From NCBI GenBank assembly GCA_963976865.1, contig CAXBLY010000010.1, positions 1 to 64,000 on the forward strand: 64,000 nucleotides of DNA, in the 5' to 3' direction. Position 1 is the stretch's first letter; each line of letters opens with the position of its first letter. The DNA is from UBA1858 sp963976865 (GTDB lineage Bacteria > Pseudomonadota > Gammaproteobacteria > UBA4575). Position numbers and translations under genes: made by a program. This document shows positions 46,406 through 55,964 of the stretch, piece by piece. Below the pieces are notes generated by a model that searched no databases, was not told the DNA's origin, and saw only the letters and a program-made list of their open reading frames with translations.

Positions 46406-47401
46406 TTGTCTTTAGCCATTATGTTGCATTTTACAGAAGTATTAATACTACTCGATAATAATCGCTATTGCTCAGGGCAGACGCTTGCCGAGCGCCTGAA
46501 TGTCACGCGTGCCACTATTCATAATTGTATCGTCAAAATTGAGTCACTGGGAGTGCCTGTAGAGAAGGTGAGGGGCTTGGGGTATCGCCTGATGCGGCCA
46601 TTGGATGTGATTAATCCGGCTCAAATAGAAGCCAGACTCTCTTCTCAGGTGGCAGACCAGCTGTTCAGTCTCAGATGCCTGCAAGAAATTGATTCGACAA
46701 ATCGTTATGCGGCTGAACTGGAACTGCCCCCGACGGGTAGATTTTCACTGGTGCTGGCTGAAATGCAGACAGCGGGTAAAGGAAGACGGGGAAGGCACTG
46801 GGTGTCCCCCTATGCGGCCAACGTTTATTTATCGGTAGTGTGGCCGCTACAAAGGCCTTTGCACGAGGCAGGAATGCTGAGCCCCTTGTTGGCAATAAGT
46901 ATGCTAACGGCTTTAAATGAAATGGGTGTTACTGGATTGAAACTGAAATGGCCAAACGATATCTACGGTCATAATAAAAAGCTGGCAGGCCTACTGATTG
47001 AATGCTCAGGAGAGATTAATGGTGCATGCAAGATGGTCATCGGCATGGGCGTCAATGTGTTTATGTCACAGTGTGAAAACGTCACTATAGATCAACAGTG
47101 GACAGATGTGTGCAGTAACACCCAGGACTGGAAGTATTCACGCAATGAGGTTGCGGCAGCACTCGTGAACAACGCAGTTGCTACACTGACTCAATTTGAA
47201 AACAGTGCCGTCGATGGGCTTGTAGATACCTGGTCGCGGTGGGATTTAATGAAAGACAAGCCTGTTGAGCTGCATTCATTCCAGTCTGTTCAGTCTGGTA
47301 TAGCACGAGGTATAGATAATGACGGCAGTTTGTTGCTTGAGACATCTCATGGCGTAGAAAAAATTACTGCGGGCGATGTCAGCTTGCGGGCCAGCGTATG
47401 A
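46406..47401 (+). CDS. birA: BirA bifunctional biotin ligase/biotin operon repressor
   Basis: BirA attaches biotin to acetyl-CoA carboxylase and represses biotin genes. The N-terminus is a winged helix-turn-helix (SGQTLAERLNVTRATIHNCIVKIESLG). The ligase domain has the biotin/ATP loop GKGRRGR (124-130) and KWPNDIYGHNKKLAGLLIE. The SH3-like C-terminal domain closes the protein. The start is a TTG at 46406 or, five codons later, ATG 46421; I keep the longer one. It overlaps coaX by four bases. Confidence 0.93.
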   Translation: MSLAIMLHFTEVLILLDNNRYCSGQTLAERLNVTRATIHNCIVKIESLGVPVEKVRGLGYRLMRPLDVINPAQIEARLSSQVADQLFSLRCLQEIDSTNRYAAELELPPTGRFSLVLAEMQTAGKGRRGRHWVSPYAANVYLSVVWPLQRPLHEAGMLSPLLAISMLTALNEMGVTGLKLKWPNDIYGHNKKLAGLLIECSGEINGACKMVIGMGVNVFMSQCENVTIDQQWTDVCSNTQDWKYSRNEVAAALVNNAVATLTQFENSAVDGLVDTWSRWDLMKDKPVELHSFQSVQSGIARGIDNDGSLLLETSHGVEKITAGDVSLRASV

Positions 47402-48138
47402 AGCTGTTAATTGATTTTGGAAATAGCCGGTTTAAATGGGCAAGGCTGGATGGCCAGACGCTGATAGATGCGAATGCCTGCTTCTATAATAGTGATGATG
47501 CAATTCATCGTGTTCAGGAGGCTTGTGAACAAATCGGCTTTGACTCTATTCAGGAAATTCACGCCGTCAGTGTACTTGGGGAGGCTTTTGAAAAAGAGTT
47601 TATTGCCAGCACTGAAAAAACAACGGGGATAACCGCCAGCTTCTATTACTCCCAGTCGGCTAATTACGGTGTGACTCTGGCCTACGATCATCCTTCCAGT
47701 TATGGTGCTGATCGATATGCTGCTTTAATTGCTGCACATCACAAAACTTCAGGAACAAAAATAATTGTTGATTGCGGAACCGCAACGACAATAGATGTAC
47801 TCGATGCAAAAGGAAAACATTTGGGTGGGCTAATCATTCCTGGAATCACGCTCATGTGTACATCACTCGCGAATAAAGCCTCGGGGGTCAGGATGCCTGA
47901 AAAAGCTGGTGCTGCGCGATTATTTAATGATAATACCGCTGATTCCGTCTTTTCTGGCAGTGCATTGGTACTTAGCCATGGTGTACGCGGGATTGTTCAG
48001 GAGATAATGAGTACTACTGAACAAGTTGTCACTGTCTACGTGACAGGCGGTGAAAGCGATATGATAAGTCTTGAAGATATTGATTATGTGAATTGCCCAA
48101 ATCTGGTGCTGGAAGGCATACAAATCATGCAAGGTTAA
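47398..48138 (+). CDS. coaX: Type III pantothenate kinase
   Basis: CoaX phosphorylates pantothenate in CoA biosynthesis. The ASKHA-fold motifs are visible: DFGNSRFKWA (6-15), YGADRYAALIAAH, DCGTATTIDVLD (about 123-134) and GGLIIPGI. The 246-residue length is normal. It overlaps birA by four bases (ATGA) and is followed by the SPOR gene after four bases, so birA-coaX-SPOR form one operon, an arrangement common in gammaproteobacteria. Confidence 0.95.
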   Translation: MKLLIDFGNSRFKWARLDGQTLIDANACFYNSDDAIHRVQEACEQIGFDSIQEIHAVSVLGEAFEKEFIASTEKTTGITASFYYSQSANYGVTLAYDHPSSYGADRYAALIAAHHKTSGTKIIVDCGTATTIDVLDAKGKHLGGLIIPGITLMCTSLANKASGVRMPEKAGAARLFNDNTADSVFSGSALVLSHGVRGIVQEIMSTTEQVVTVYVTGGESDMISLEDIDYVNCPNLVLEGIQIMQG

Positions 48139-48142
48139 TGAC

Positions 48143-48835
48143 ATGAGAACGATTGTTTTATTTCTGATTTTTCTGAATCTGGCCTTTTTTTACTGGGCAA
48201 GTGAGTTTGGTTCTCAAGAGGTAGTACAGCAGACACCAACAGTCGTTCCGGGATATAAACCGATAAAATTACTTTCAGAACTGGAAGATGAAGAAGGACA
48301 GGAAAATACTGCATTGGTAGCAAAGACCCGGCCAGTTGAGTTTGATTCTCGTGTAAAAGAAAAGGCGGTTAAGCAGAAATGCTTCTCACTAGGCCCATTC
48401 CAGACAGATGATCAGTCTGACAAGGTGTACGACGCATTATTTGTGGCAGGAATTCAGGCTAAACAGAGAACTGTCAATCAGCGTCAGCCGAAAAGCTACT
48501 GGGTATATCTGCCTGCGTATGAATCTCAGGCTGAGGCGCAAAAAGTGGTGGATTTTCTTAAAAAAAACAACATTACAGAGTTTTATATCTGGATAGAAGA
48601 GCCTCATAAAAATGCTGTTTCTTTGGGGCTTTTCAAGAAGCTGAGTACTGCCAGAGCAAAGATGGCAGAAATCAGGAAGCTTGATCTGGAGCCTGAAATG
48701 GAAGTGCGATTTGATGAATTTTCAGAATTTTGGGTGGATTTTAATCACTATGATGAGGACCACCAGCCTAAAGTGATTGAAAATATGCTGAGAAAAAATG
48801 ACCGTATGCTGATATTGGAGACAAAGTGCTTATAA
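48143..48835 (+). CDS. SPOR domain protein, 230 aa
   Basis: One N-terminal transmembrane helix (TIVLFLIFLNLAFFYWA) anchors a periplasmic protein. The central SPOR-like region (CFSLGPFQTDDQSDKVYDAL, YWVYLPAYESQAEAQKV, AVSLGLFKKLSTA) resembles the peptidoglycan-binding SPOR fold, which recognises denuded glycan at the division site. The C-terminus is charged. It is the third gene of the birA-coaX operon and lies 82 bases before the tRNA-Thr gene. Confidence 0.85.
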   Translation: MRTIVLFLIFLNLAFFYWASEFGSQEVVQQTPTVVPGYKPIKLLSELEDEEGQENTALVAKTRPVEFDSRVKEKAVKQKCFSLGPFQTDDQSDKVYDALFVAGIQAKQRTVNQRQPKSYWVYLPAYESQAEAQKVVDFLKKNNITEFYIWIEEPHKNAVSLGLFKKLSTARAKMAEIRKLDLEPEMEVRFDEFSEFWVDFNHYDEDHQPKVIENMLRKNDRMLILETKCL

Positions 48836-48916
48836 AGCATTGATTGCCACAGCAGATTTAACTAGACTGCACGTCCTGCGATATCCATGGTGTTCTCCAT
48901 ATATCCAGTAAGGTTA

Positions 48917-48996
<80 letters not shown>

Positions 48997-49384
48997 TCAC
49001 TATATTTCAACTACTTATTTATCCTGTTATAGAAATAAAAAATTTCTTTCTCAAGGTGCTACCTTGTTGGTTAATTTAGATGTATCAAAATAAATCTATA
49101 GGTAGCCAAATAACAAATTGTGGTGTTGATTTGCAATTATTTTAAGAAAAACGACTGCTTTCGACTCGATAGCAGACAAAAAACATGCTAAATATTAACA
49201 ACTCTCAAATATACTGATTTATAATCATTTTGAATGTTGTCTACAGGCCCATTATGATCGCTCAGTAGTATTTTTTATTAATGTCTAAAATGAGCATAGA
49301 ACGATGGCATTTAGTCTGCAATGCTGATTGATTCTTCACATTGCTCTATAAGAAACTAAATCGATTAAGTGCTTGGGATAATAA
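48997..49384. other. AT-rich junction between tRNA-Thr and the nuclease gene
   Basis: About 390 bases, AT-rich, with no credible open frame and no integrase remnant recognised. It presumably contains the promoter of the nuclease-helicase operon. Confidence 0.5.
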
Positions 49385-51634
49385 ATGTATTTAAGCAGAG
49401 TTAAATTGAACAACTTTCGTCGATTATCCAATGTATCAATAGGTATGGACGAGGATATTTCAATCTTTGTGGGAGCGAATAACAGTGGCAAGACGTCCGT
49501 TGCGCAGGCCATGCATTTGTTTCTTGCAGGTGCTCGCGATCGCTTCTCTTTCCACGATATAAGTGCATGCCGTTGGGCCACAGTTGAAGCCTTTGCAAAC
49601 GGTGAAGAAGGTGCCGCTCTTCCTATAATATCTATCGACCTGTGGTTCGCTGTCGAAGAACAAGATCTTCACCGCGTGATCGATCTTCTTCCTCGTCTTG
49701 ACTGGCAGGGAACTCATGTCGGCATTAAGATAGCTTTCGCTCCGCAGAATCAGGATGAAACACTCATACGCTTTAAGGAAAAGTATGCAGAAGCTCAACA
49801 ACAAGCAGTAGATATACCTCTTCTAGAAGGTGAAGAGCCGTATATAGCACCTCCAAGAACGCTTCGAGAATTCTTGGAATTAGAATTACATCGTGAGTAT
49901 GAATTCAAATACTATGTTCTTGATGAAGCGCAGTACAGCGAAGATTATGAACCGAATGAAGGTTATGAACCCCAGGAATTACTCAAAGAACATGGCCGTA
50001 CCGGCAAAGATATTATTAATTCTCTTTTGAAGGTTGATTTCTTGCACGCTCAACGGCACTTGTCAGATAGTTCCGGAGGCGGTCGTACTGAAGAACTTTC
50101 GCGCCATCTGAGTCGTTACTATGCGCGAAATCTTGAACGCCATAGCGAAGACTACAACGCAATAAGAGCTCTAGCTACTTCCGAAGACCACTTAAACCAA
50201 CACCTAGAGCAGGTCTTCGCTGAAACGTTCAGACGACTGGAGCAACTTGGGTATCCAGGTTTTGCGAATCCTCGCCTTTTAATAAAGTCGGCGCTGAATC
50301 CCGCCACTGTGATGAATAGCCAAGACGGAGCACATGTGCATTATGCCCTTCACGATGGAGATGACGGTCTATCGTTGCCCGATAAATATAACGGGCTCGG
50401 CTTCAAAAATCTGATCTATATGGTGGTAGAGTTATTAGACCTGCATGCTCAGTGGATGGCAATCGAAAACAATCGTCCACCTTTTCACCTCGTTTTTGTC
50501 GAAGAACCTGAAGCACACCTACACGCGCAACTGCAGCAAGTATTTGTGAACAAGGTGCTTGATATTCTTAGAGATGAAGCAGATGACCCAGAGACGTTTC
50601 GAACGCAGCTTGTTCTTACTACTCATTCACCTCACATATTGTACGAGCGTGGTTTCAAACCTATTAGGTATTTCCGGCGTGAAAACACTGGGATTGAACA
50701 AACCTCCCAAGTATTGAACCTGTCAGAGTTTTATCAAAGGACGGCAAACCCCAGCAGAGATTTCTTGGTACGCTACCTCAAGCTCACGCATTGCGATCTT
50801 TTTTTTGCCGATGCTGCTGTACTGGTGGAGGGCAATGTCGAAAGACTCGTTATACCACAAATGATCATGAAAGCTGCGCCAGGTCTGCGATCAAGTTACC
50901 TGAGCATTCTTGAAATTGGCGGCGCGTTCGGTCATCTATTTCGCACTCTGATTGAGTTTCTTGGAATAACAACACTGGTCATTACCGATCTTGATAGTGT
51001 GCACTTAGTGGCCGCAGAACCCGGTGAGATTGATGATGAAGACGAGGAAGAAAATGCTCTGAACGCTACTGGCGATGAGAATATGGACGGAAATAACGCA
51101 GTGCGAAGAACTAAGAAAACCTGCACTCCAGAGACTCCAGAGGCAGTGACATCTAACCAGATGCTTATTCAGTGGCTTCCAGAGTGCGAAAGGATAGACG
51201 AACTTCTCACTCTTCCAGCAGAGGATAAAGAACTTCTTGCCGATGCTAACGGACTCGGTGCTGTGCGAGTCACTTATCCCTGCACTGTTGAACTGAACTG
51301 GAATGGAAAAACCGCTAACCGGGCCGGTCGGACTCTCGAAGCTGCATTCGCATACGAAAACCTCGAATGGGCTCAACAATACGATAACCGAGATCTGAAG
51401 CTACGACTACGTGATCCAGTGGATGTGGCGGACCTAGCATTACGGCTTCATAACAAGATACGTAAAGACAGCTTTAAAAAGACTGATTTTGCATTGGCCT
51501 TGTTGGCCAAAGATCCTAGAGCTTGGACTGTTCCGCAATATATTGCAGAAGGCCTACGGTGGCTAGAAGAGACGCTGGGCGTGACAGAAGTCAACGATGA
51601 AGTTAGTGACCAGGAAGAAAACGAAGCAGAATGA
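49385..51634 (+). CDS. OLD-family ATPase/TOPRIM nuclease, GajA-like, 749 aa
   Basis: An ABC-type ATPase fused to a TOPRIM nuclease, the layout of OLD proteins and of GajA in Gabija anti-phage systems. Walker A is GANNSGKTS (30-38), the signature-like segment YNGLGFKNLIYM is near 335-346, Walker B is LVFVEEPEAHLH (369-380) and the H-loop is TTHSPHI (412-418). The TOPRIM glutamate is in VLVEGNVERLVIP (479-491), and the acidic pair is in ITDLDSV (533-539). An Asp/Glu/Asn-rich insert (about 545-575) follows the TOPRIM acidic motif. It overlaps the helicase gene by four bases (ATGA). It is longer than the GajA size I remember (about 580). The Gabija role is inferred from gene pairing. Confidence 0.88.
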   Translation: MYLSRVKLNNFRRLSNVSIGMDEDISIFVGANNSGKTSVAQAMHLFLAGARDRFSFHDISACRWATVEAFANGEEGAALPIISIDLWFAVEEQDLHRVIDLLPRLDWQGTHVGIKIAFAPQNQDETLIRFKEKYAEAQQQAVDIPLLEGEEPYIAPPRTLREFLELELHREYEFKYYVLDEAQYSEDYEPNEGYEPQELLKEHGRTGKDIINSLLKVDFLHAQRHLSDSSGGGRTEELSRHLSRYYARNLERHSEDYNAIRALATSEDHLNQHLEQVFAETFRRLEQLGYPGFANPRLLIKSALNPATVMNSQDGAHVHYALHDGDDGLSLPDKYNGLGFKNLIYMVVELLDLHAQWMAIENNRPPFHLVFVEEPEAHLHAQLQQVFVNKVLDILRDEADDPETFRTQLVLTTHSPHILYERGFKPIRYFRRENTGIEQTSQVLNLSEFYQRTANPSRDFLVRYLKLTHCDLFFADAAVLVEGNVERLVIPQMIMKAAPGLRSSYLSILEIGGAFGHLFRTLIEFLGITTLVITDLDSVHLVAAEPGEIDDEDEEENALNATGDENMDGNNAVRRTKKTCTPETPEAVTSNQMLIQWLPECERIDELLTLPAEDKELLADANGLGAVRVTYPCTVELNWNGKTANRAGRTLEAAFAYENLEWAQQYDNRDLKLRLRDPVDVADLALRLHNKIRKDSFKKTDFALALLAKDPRAWTVPQYIAEGLRWLEETLGVTEVNDEVSDQEENEAE

Positions 51635-53511
51635 CGAGTAGGATTGGAAGACCCGACACAGAAACGGACGTAGAGCTGCATCAGCGTCTAAGTGCCAATG
51701 GCAGTCGTCATTTTGTGATGGTTGCAGGGGCTGGGTCCGGTAAAACAACTTCACTGGTGAAGGCGCTGGCCTATCTTGAATTGGACCAGGGATCAGTCCT
51801 GCGACGTAAAGGTCAAAAGATTGCCTGTATTACATTTACAGATGTCGCAGTCAATGAAATCCGATCTGACGTGGGTGCTGACCCGCTTTATCATGTATCT
51901 ACTATTCACAGTTTTCTTTGGGAGAACATCAAGCCTTTTCAGAATGACATTATAGAATGGGTTAGTAGACGCTTATATCAAAAGATCGAAGAAGCTCAAG
52001 AAAAGATAGATAAGCCACGGACTCATAAAAAGACCAAAGATCGTGCTGCTGAAAACATCACCAGATATCAAAGCCAAATGCAGCAAATTAAAAGCGTAAA
52101 ATGTTTTAAGTACGGTACTGGAAGTGATTACTCCAATGGCATACTTGGGCATAGCGATATACTAAAGATCGGTCCTACCTTCATCAGAGAACATCCATTG
52201 ATGCGACGTGTAATCGTTCAACGCTATCCGATAATCTTTGTCGATGAGAGTCAGGATACTGATCCAGATTTTGTAGATTCATTACGTACAGTTGCAGATG
52301 AAAACCAAAACGGATTCTGTGTTGGCTTTTTTGGCGATCCCGTCCAAAAGATTTACATGCAAGGTGCCGGACAGATTCCGACCGAAGAAGGATGGTCCAA
52401 GCTTGAAAAACCGGAGAATTTTAGATGCCCACAAAGTGTATTGCGAGTCATCAATTGTATTCGGGCAGAAGATGATGGATTAGAACAAACCCGAGGTCGT
52501 TGCGAACTACAGAACGGTGAATTACTGCCTGTAGAAGGGACGGCGCGTATTTTGATTATGCCGGATGATGACCAACGCCAGGATCGCCTTGATGCTGCAC
52601 GAAATTGGCTCGCCGAACGAGATGGTGACAATAACTGGTTAGTTGATGAAAACGAAGAAGTATTGCGTCTACTTGTCCTTGTCCACCGTGTATCTGCCAT
52701 CAGGCTTGGTTTCCCAAACCTATATTCAGCATTGAATGACAAATCAACAGAAAGTTTGAGTTCAGGAGTTGTTGACGGAACAGCCTGGGTGCTGAGGCCT
52801 TTCCTAAAGTTTATTTTGCCATTGCTTCTGGCGCATCGGGAGAATCGCCACTTTGAGATTATGCGCCTGCTTCGAAAGTATTGCCCGAAATTGCAAACTG
52901 ATGCGCTTACTGGCTTGAATACTTCTGATGTTTTGAATGAGCTACAAGAAGATATATCTGCTTTAGATGAAATGCTAGGCGTTGCAGCTAGAAGCCATAT
53001 TGGCGATGTAATGAAGTTGCTTCGGGATAGGCAGATATATACTTTGGATGAACGTTATCATCAACTAGTAGATGATTTTACAGTTGCGAAGCCGGTTGCC
53101 GATCCTGCCCCTGAAAATGCTGCTCTAAGATTCATGCAATGCAAAGCGAACGAATTATGGGGATATCGTCGCTACATTGAAAAACTCTCACCCTTCGCTA
53201 CACAACAGGGAATAAAGGGCGCCGAGTTTGACAAAGTGTTGGTTGTGGTTGATGACAAGGAACGGCAGTTGCCAGGTTATTCATATGGTAAATATTTTGG
53301 AGTAACACCTCTTTCAGAAACTGACGAAAAGAATATAGATCTCGGTAAGGATTCCGTGATCGATCGAACTCGACGTCTTTTCTATGTATGTTGTTCACGT
53401 GCACGTTCCGACCTTGCAGTTGCGATGTTTACAGACAACCCGGAAGATATGCAAAGAGCTATTGTAGATCGAGGTCTTTTTGAACCACAGAGTATCCATT
53501 TGCTGGATTGA
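51631..53511 (+). CDS. UvrD/Rep-like helicase, GajB-like, 626 aa
   Basis: A superfamily 1A helicase. Walker A is AGAGSGKTT (32-40), motif II is FVDESQDT (203-210), motif III is FFGDPVQKIY (233-242) and motif VI is RRLFYVCCSRARSDLAV near the C-terminus. A Lys-rich helical insert (about 117-155) lies before motif II. Class 2 OLD nucleases are encoded next to such helicases, the GajA-GajB pair, which is thought to sense or be triggered by phage DNA metabolism and cut or nick DNA. Translation is coupled to the nuclease by the ATGA overlap. Confidence 0.88.
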   Translation: MTSRIGRPDTETDVELHQRLSANGSRHFVMVAGAGSGKTTSLVKALAYLELDQGSVLRRKGQKIACITFTDVAVNEIRSDVGADPLYHVSTIHSFLWENIKPFQNDIIEWVSRRLYQKIEEAQEKIDKPRTHKKTKDRAAENITRYQSQMQQIKSVKCFKYGTGSDYSNGILGHSDILKIGPTFIREHPLMRRVIVQRYPIIFVDESQDTDPDFVDSLRTVADENQNGFCVGFFGDPVQKIYMQGAGQIPTEEGWSKLEKPENFRCPQSVLRVINCIRAEDDGLEQTRGRCELQNGELLPVEGTARILIMPDDDQRQDRLDAARNWLAERDGDNNWLVDENEEVLRLLVLVHRVSAIRLGFPNLYSALNDKSTESLSSGVVDGTAWVLRPFLKFILPLLLAHRENRHFEIMRLLRKYCPKLQTDALTGLNTSDVLNELQEDISALDEMLGVAARSHIGDVMKLLRDRQIYTLDERYHQLVDDFTVAKPVADPAPENAALRFMQCKANELWGYRRYIEKLSPFATQQGIKGAEFDKVLVVVDDKERQLPGYSYGKYFGVTPLSETDEKNIDLGKDSVIDRTRRLFYVCCSRARSDLAVAMFTDNPEDMQRAIVDRGLFEPQSIHLLD

Positions 53512-53749
53512 AAATCCTAACTGAACGATCTAATTCAGTGTCCGGTTTTGCCGAAGGATTATTGAAATGCAGTTATTGATAGGACTCTAAATGATCTTTT
53601 GCAATGTTCGAAAATTTACTATGTGCTGTGTAAAAAACACTAACGAGTTTGTCAAAATGAATAAGTGGATGGTTACTGAGTAGGTTAAGGCTAACCATGT
53701 ACTACTCCCCACCTCTTGCGTAAGTTAATTTAAGTAATAAGCTTACATC

Positions 53750-54550
53750 ATGTCACTTTATACGGATTGGGAATCTATGAATCTAACGACACCACAGCTT
53801 TTAGCAGATCTTCAGTTAGCAATAAAAGCGCAACGAGAGCTTTTGGATTCATTTAAGGTGGCGCGTAAATCGAACGTTACCAAAGTGTACATGCTACTTT
53901 TGGTGCACGGAATAAATCGCAAAGCGATAGGTGCACTGTCACTATACCAACACGATCACTATGATGCAGCCGGGCCTATAATTCGTTCGGCAATCAGCCT
54001 ATATATTGACTTCTTAAACACATCTAAACACGATGACTATCCATTATATCTTGATTATTTAAGCGGCAATCACTGGAAGAAGTCGTTGACGGCCCATCAA
54101 CAATCGCCTGATTCCCCTTATAGCCAAGCAATTGCCGATGCAGCGGCTGACCATCAACTAGAGAACCTGGATAATATGATTGCTGATCAAGATCAAAGAC
54201 TTCAGAAAATTAAGGCCAAGTTGAGCGACAAGTATTACAATGGAAATAAAATAGACACAAGTGAATACCGGAAGTTTAAACTAGCCAATAAGTTGCGTGA
54301 ATACGACGGTTTATATCGAATGTTATCTCGCAATGTCCATGGAAACATTGATTCGCTAGTTGGAAGGCTTGACGAGGATATGTTCTGGTGCTGGCCACCT
54401 CTACCTGAGAAAGCGTCCAAAGTAGAGATTTCGCTACTACTCGATGTAATTATCGATTCGACTCTAATACTTTCCAAAGAATATCGGAAAAAAGTAGCGC
54501 ACATCCGACAACTAAGAGTGAAACACGCTGAAGTGATGAATTTGATGTGA
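53750..54550 (+). CDS. DUF5677-like helical protein, 266 aa
   Basis: An all-helical protein resembling DUF5677, a family seen in accessory regions. A possible HEPN-type R-X6-H motif is present at RMLSRNVH, in a helix near residue 190. HEPN proteins are often RNases, but the call is inferred from this motif alone. It begins about 240 bases after the helicase gene in the same direction, with its own AT-rich upstream. It could be an accessory part of the defence module or an independent gene. Confidence 0.65.
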   Translation: MSLYTDWESMNLTTPQLLADLQLAIKAQRELLDSFKVARKSNVTKVYMLLLVHGINRKAIGALSLYQHDHYDAAGPIIRSAISLYIDFLNTSKHDDYPLYLDYLSGNHWKKSLTAHQQSPDSPYSQAIADAAADHQLENLDNMIADQDQRLQKIKAKLSDKYYNGNKIDTSEYRKFKLANKLREYDGLYRMLSRNVHGNIDSLVGRLDEDMFWCWPPLPEKASKVEISLLLDVIIDSTLILSKEYRKKVAHIRQLRVKHAEVMNLM

Positions 54551-54597
54551 CATCATGCTGGGTGTTTAATACTGTCACTGACAGGATCGAAAAAAAA

Positions 54598-55122
54598 TTA
54601 CTCATTTTGAATTGCTAGCCTTTCGCTGAATTTGAAAATAATATCTTCTAATTCATCTTTGCTCATTAATCCGTTGTCGAATCGGCTGTGCTCGTTAGTA
54701 CTCATGCGTGATAATACTATTGAAGATGAAATATCATACAAATTGGAAAGCATAGCCAAGTCATGGTCGTTACTACTCCTCAGCAAGTCGCAAGGGTGCA
54801 AGTTACAGACCTCTTTATCCAATGTAGTTGGTTCATCATTATGAAAATTGCTGGTGATATCAACTGAGGGACTCACTTGCGGGCTTGCAGGTAAATTCTT
54901 GAGGTATCTCTTAAAAGCATTGTCAAAATCACTTTTTCGATAACCTCGTTTGCCATGAGGGTATCCATCAAACACGCCTGGATATGGTTTGATGTTTAGT
55001 TCTTTTACCATGCTTGCCAGCCGTGTAGGGGTGATAGGGCGACCATCAGCGATTTCTGGCCATGGACGTTCCTCCATTTGGATTAAGTGTTTTATAATTT
55101 CATCTGAAGGCAGTTTATCCAC
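54598..55122 (-). pseudogene. Truncated DUF3631 phage/plasmid protein, 174 aa remnant
   Basis: Residues 1-75 match the C-terminal part of DUF3631 proteins, which are large primase/helicase-related proteins of phages and plasmids (ERPWPEIADGRPITPTRLASM, then KPYPGVFDGYPHGKRGYRKSDF, DNAFKRYL). The frame begins at a GTG (55122), and upstream only KFKH precedes a stop codon (TAA), so the catalytic N-terminal part is lost. The rest, a Ser/Asp-rich tail, is unique. It is on the opposite strand to the defence genes. Remnant of a former mobile element. Confidence 0.6.
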
Positions 55123-55219
55123 ATGTTTGAACTTTTAACTGTTGAATAACTGCTTGTGAGCTGTTAGCCGAATGTTTCATATAGTGTGTAATATAATTTA
55201 ATGGCGGTCTTTCATTAAT

Positions 55220-55492
55220 ATGTATAGTAAAAAAATCAAACCTGAAAAAATAATTTGGAGTTATATTTTTTGGTCAATATTTGTTTTAGGGTTATACATT
55301 TATACTGTTCTGAACACATATTTTGAAAGAGGTGATTTTTGCATAACAGTACCAGGCAGACACACTAACAGTTATATTTGTGCAAATGAATTTTTGTTGT
55401 TATTTCTTATCATTTCTTTTTTTTATGTCAGCATTGGAATTCATTTATTTCTTAAGGGTATCGGTAAAAGAGGGTTTAGTTTTTTGTGGTGA
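55220..55492 (+). CDS. Small membrane protein, 90 aa, unknown
   Basis: Two transmembrane helices (about 12-30 and 60-82) flank an extracytoplasmic loop with two Cys (DFCITVPG, YICANEF) that could form a disulfide. Very AT-rich compared with the core genes, which points to foreign origin. It is the first of three small genes each followed by a copy of the same imperfect dyad. No family recognised. Confidence 0.6.
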   Translation: MYSKKIKPEKIIWSYIFWSIFVLGLYIYTVLNTYFERGDFCITVPGRHTNSYICANEFLLLFLIISFFYVSIGIHLFLKGIGKRGFSFLW

Positions 55493-55509
55493 TTAATGAT
55501 TAACACTAG

Positions 55510-55541
55510 AATGATTGCTATTGAACCGGGACCAGACATTG
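55510..55541 (+). repeat. Dyad repeat, copy A
   Basis: An imperfect repeat beginning AATGATTGCTATTGAACC, 18 bases after the preceding stop codon. It agrees with copy C at 25 of 32 positions and is the most diverged of the three. Confidence 0.6.
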
Positions 55542-55644
55542 TTATAGAAACATAGTAGTAAAATAAGGTGTAATTATTCAAAAAGAACAAACAAGAAATT
55601 ATCTGGGAACTGCGGCTTTAATTATTTCAGCGGCACCTATAATT

Positions 55645-55908
55645 TTGGTATGTAGCATGATAATTCATGACTTAATACCCAATAGCACGTTTCGGAATTC
55701 TATAAGAAACTTTATAGGCAAGATTCTTGAACCTCTATTTTATTTTTGGCAAATTATCTTATTGATAGGTGCTATTGGGTTTATTTTGTCTTTAATATCA
55801 TTTATACGTTTTCGTATTTATTCACATCTAATAGTAGGCATAATTGCTCTACTTTGCTCTGGATTCATGTGCTTTATTATTGTAGCTGTTATGAATTCTG
55901 GTATATAA
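55645..55908 (+). CDS. Small membrane protein, 87 aa, start uncertain
   Basis: Two or three hydrophobic helices (LILVCSMIIHDL region, YFWQIILLIGAIGFILSLISF, HLIVGIIALLCSGFMCFIIVAV). The annotated start is a TTG at 55645, but the frame is open back to 55567 with a plausible N-terminus (IQKEQTRNYLGTAALIISAAP) and an AAGGTG ribosome-site-like sequence at 55565, which would require an ATT start near 55576. The second small gene of the cassette-like array. Confidence 0.5.
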   Translation: MVCSMIIHDLIPNSTFRNSIRNFIGKILEPLFYFWQIILLIGAIGFILSLISFIRFRIYSHLIVGIIALLCSGFMCFIIVAVMNSGI

Positions 55909-55912
55909 CTTA

Positions 55913-55944
55913 AATGACCGCTATTGAGCCGAATGCAGACTGCT
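55913..55944 (+). repeat. Dyad repeat, copy B
   Basis: Begins AATGACCGCTATTGAGCC, five bases after the preceding stop codon. It matches copy C at 26 of the first 28 positions. Confidence 0.7.
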
Positions 55945-55964
55945 TACAAAGATGAAATGGCTAA

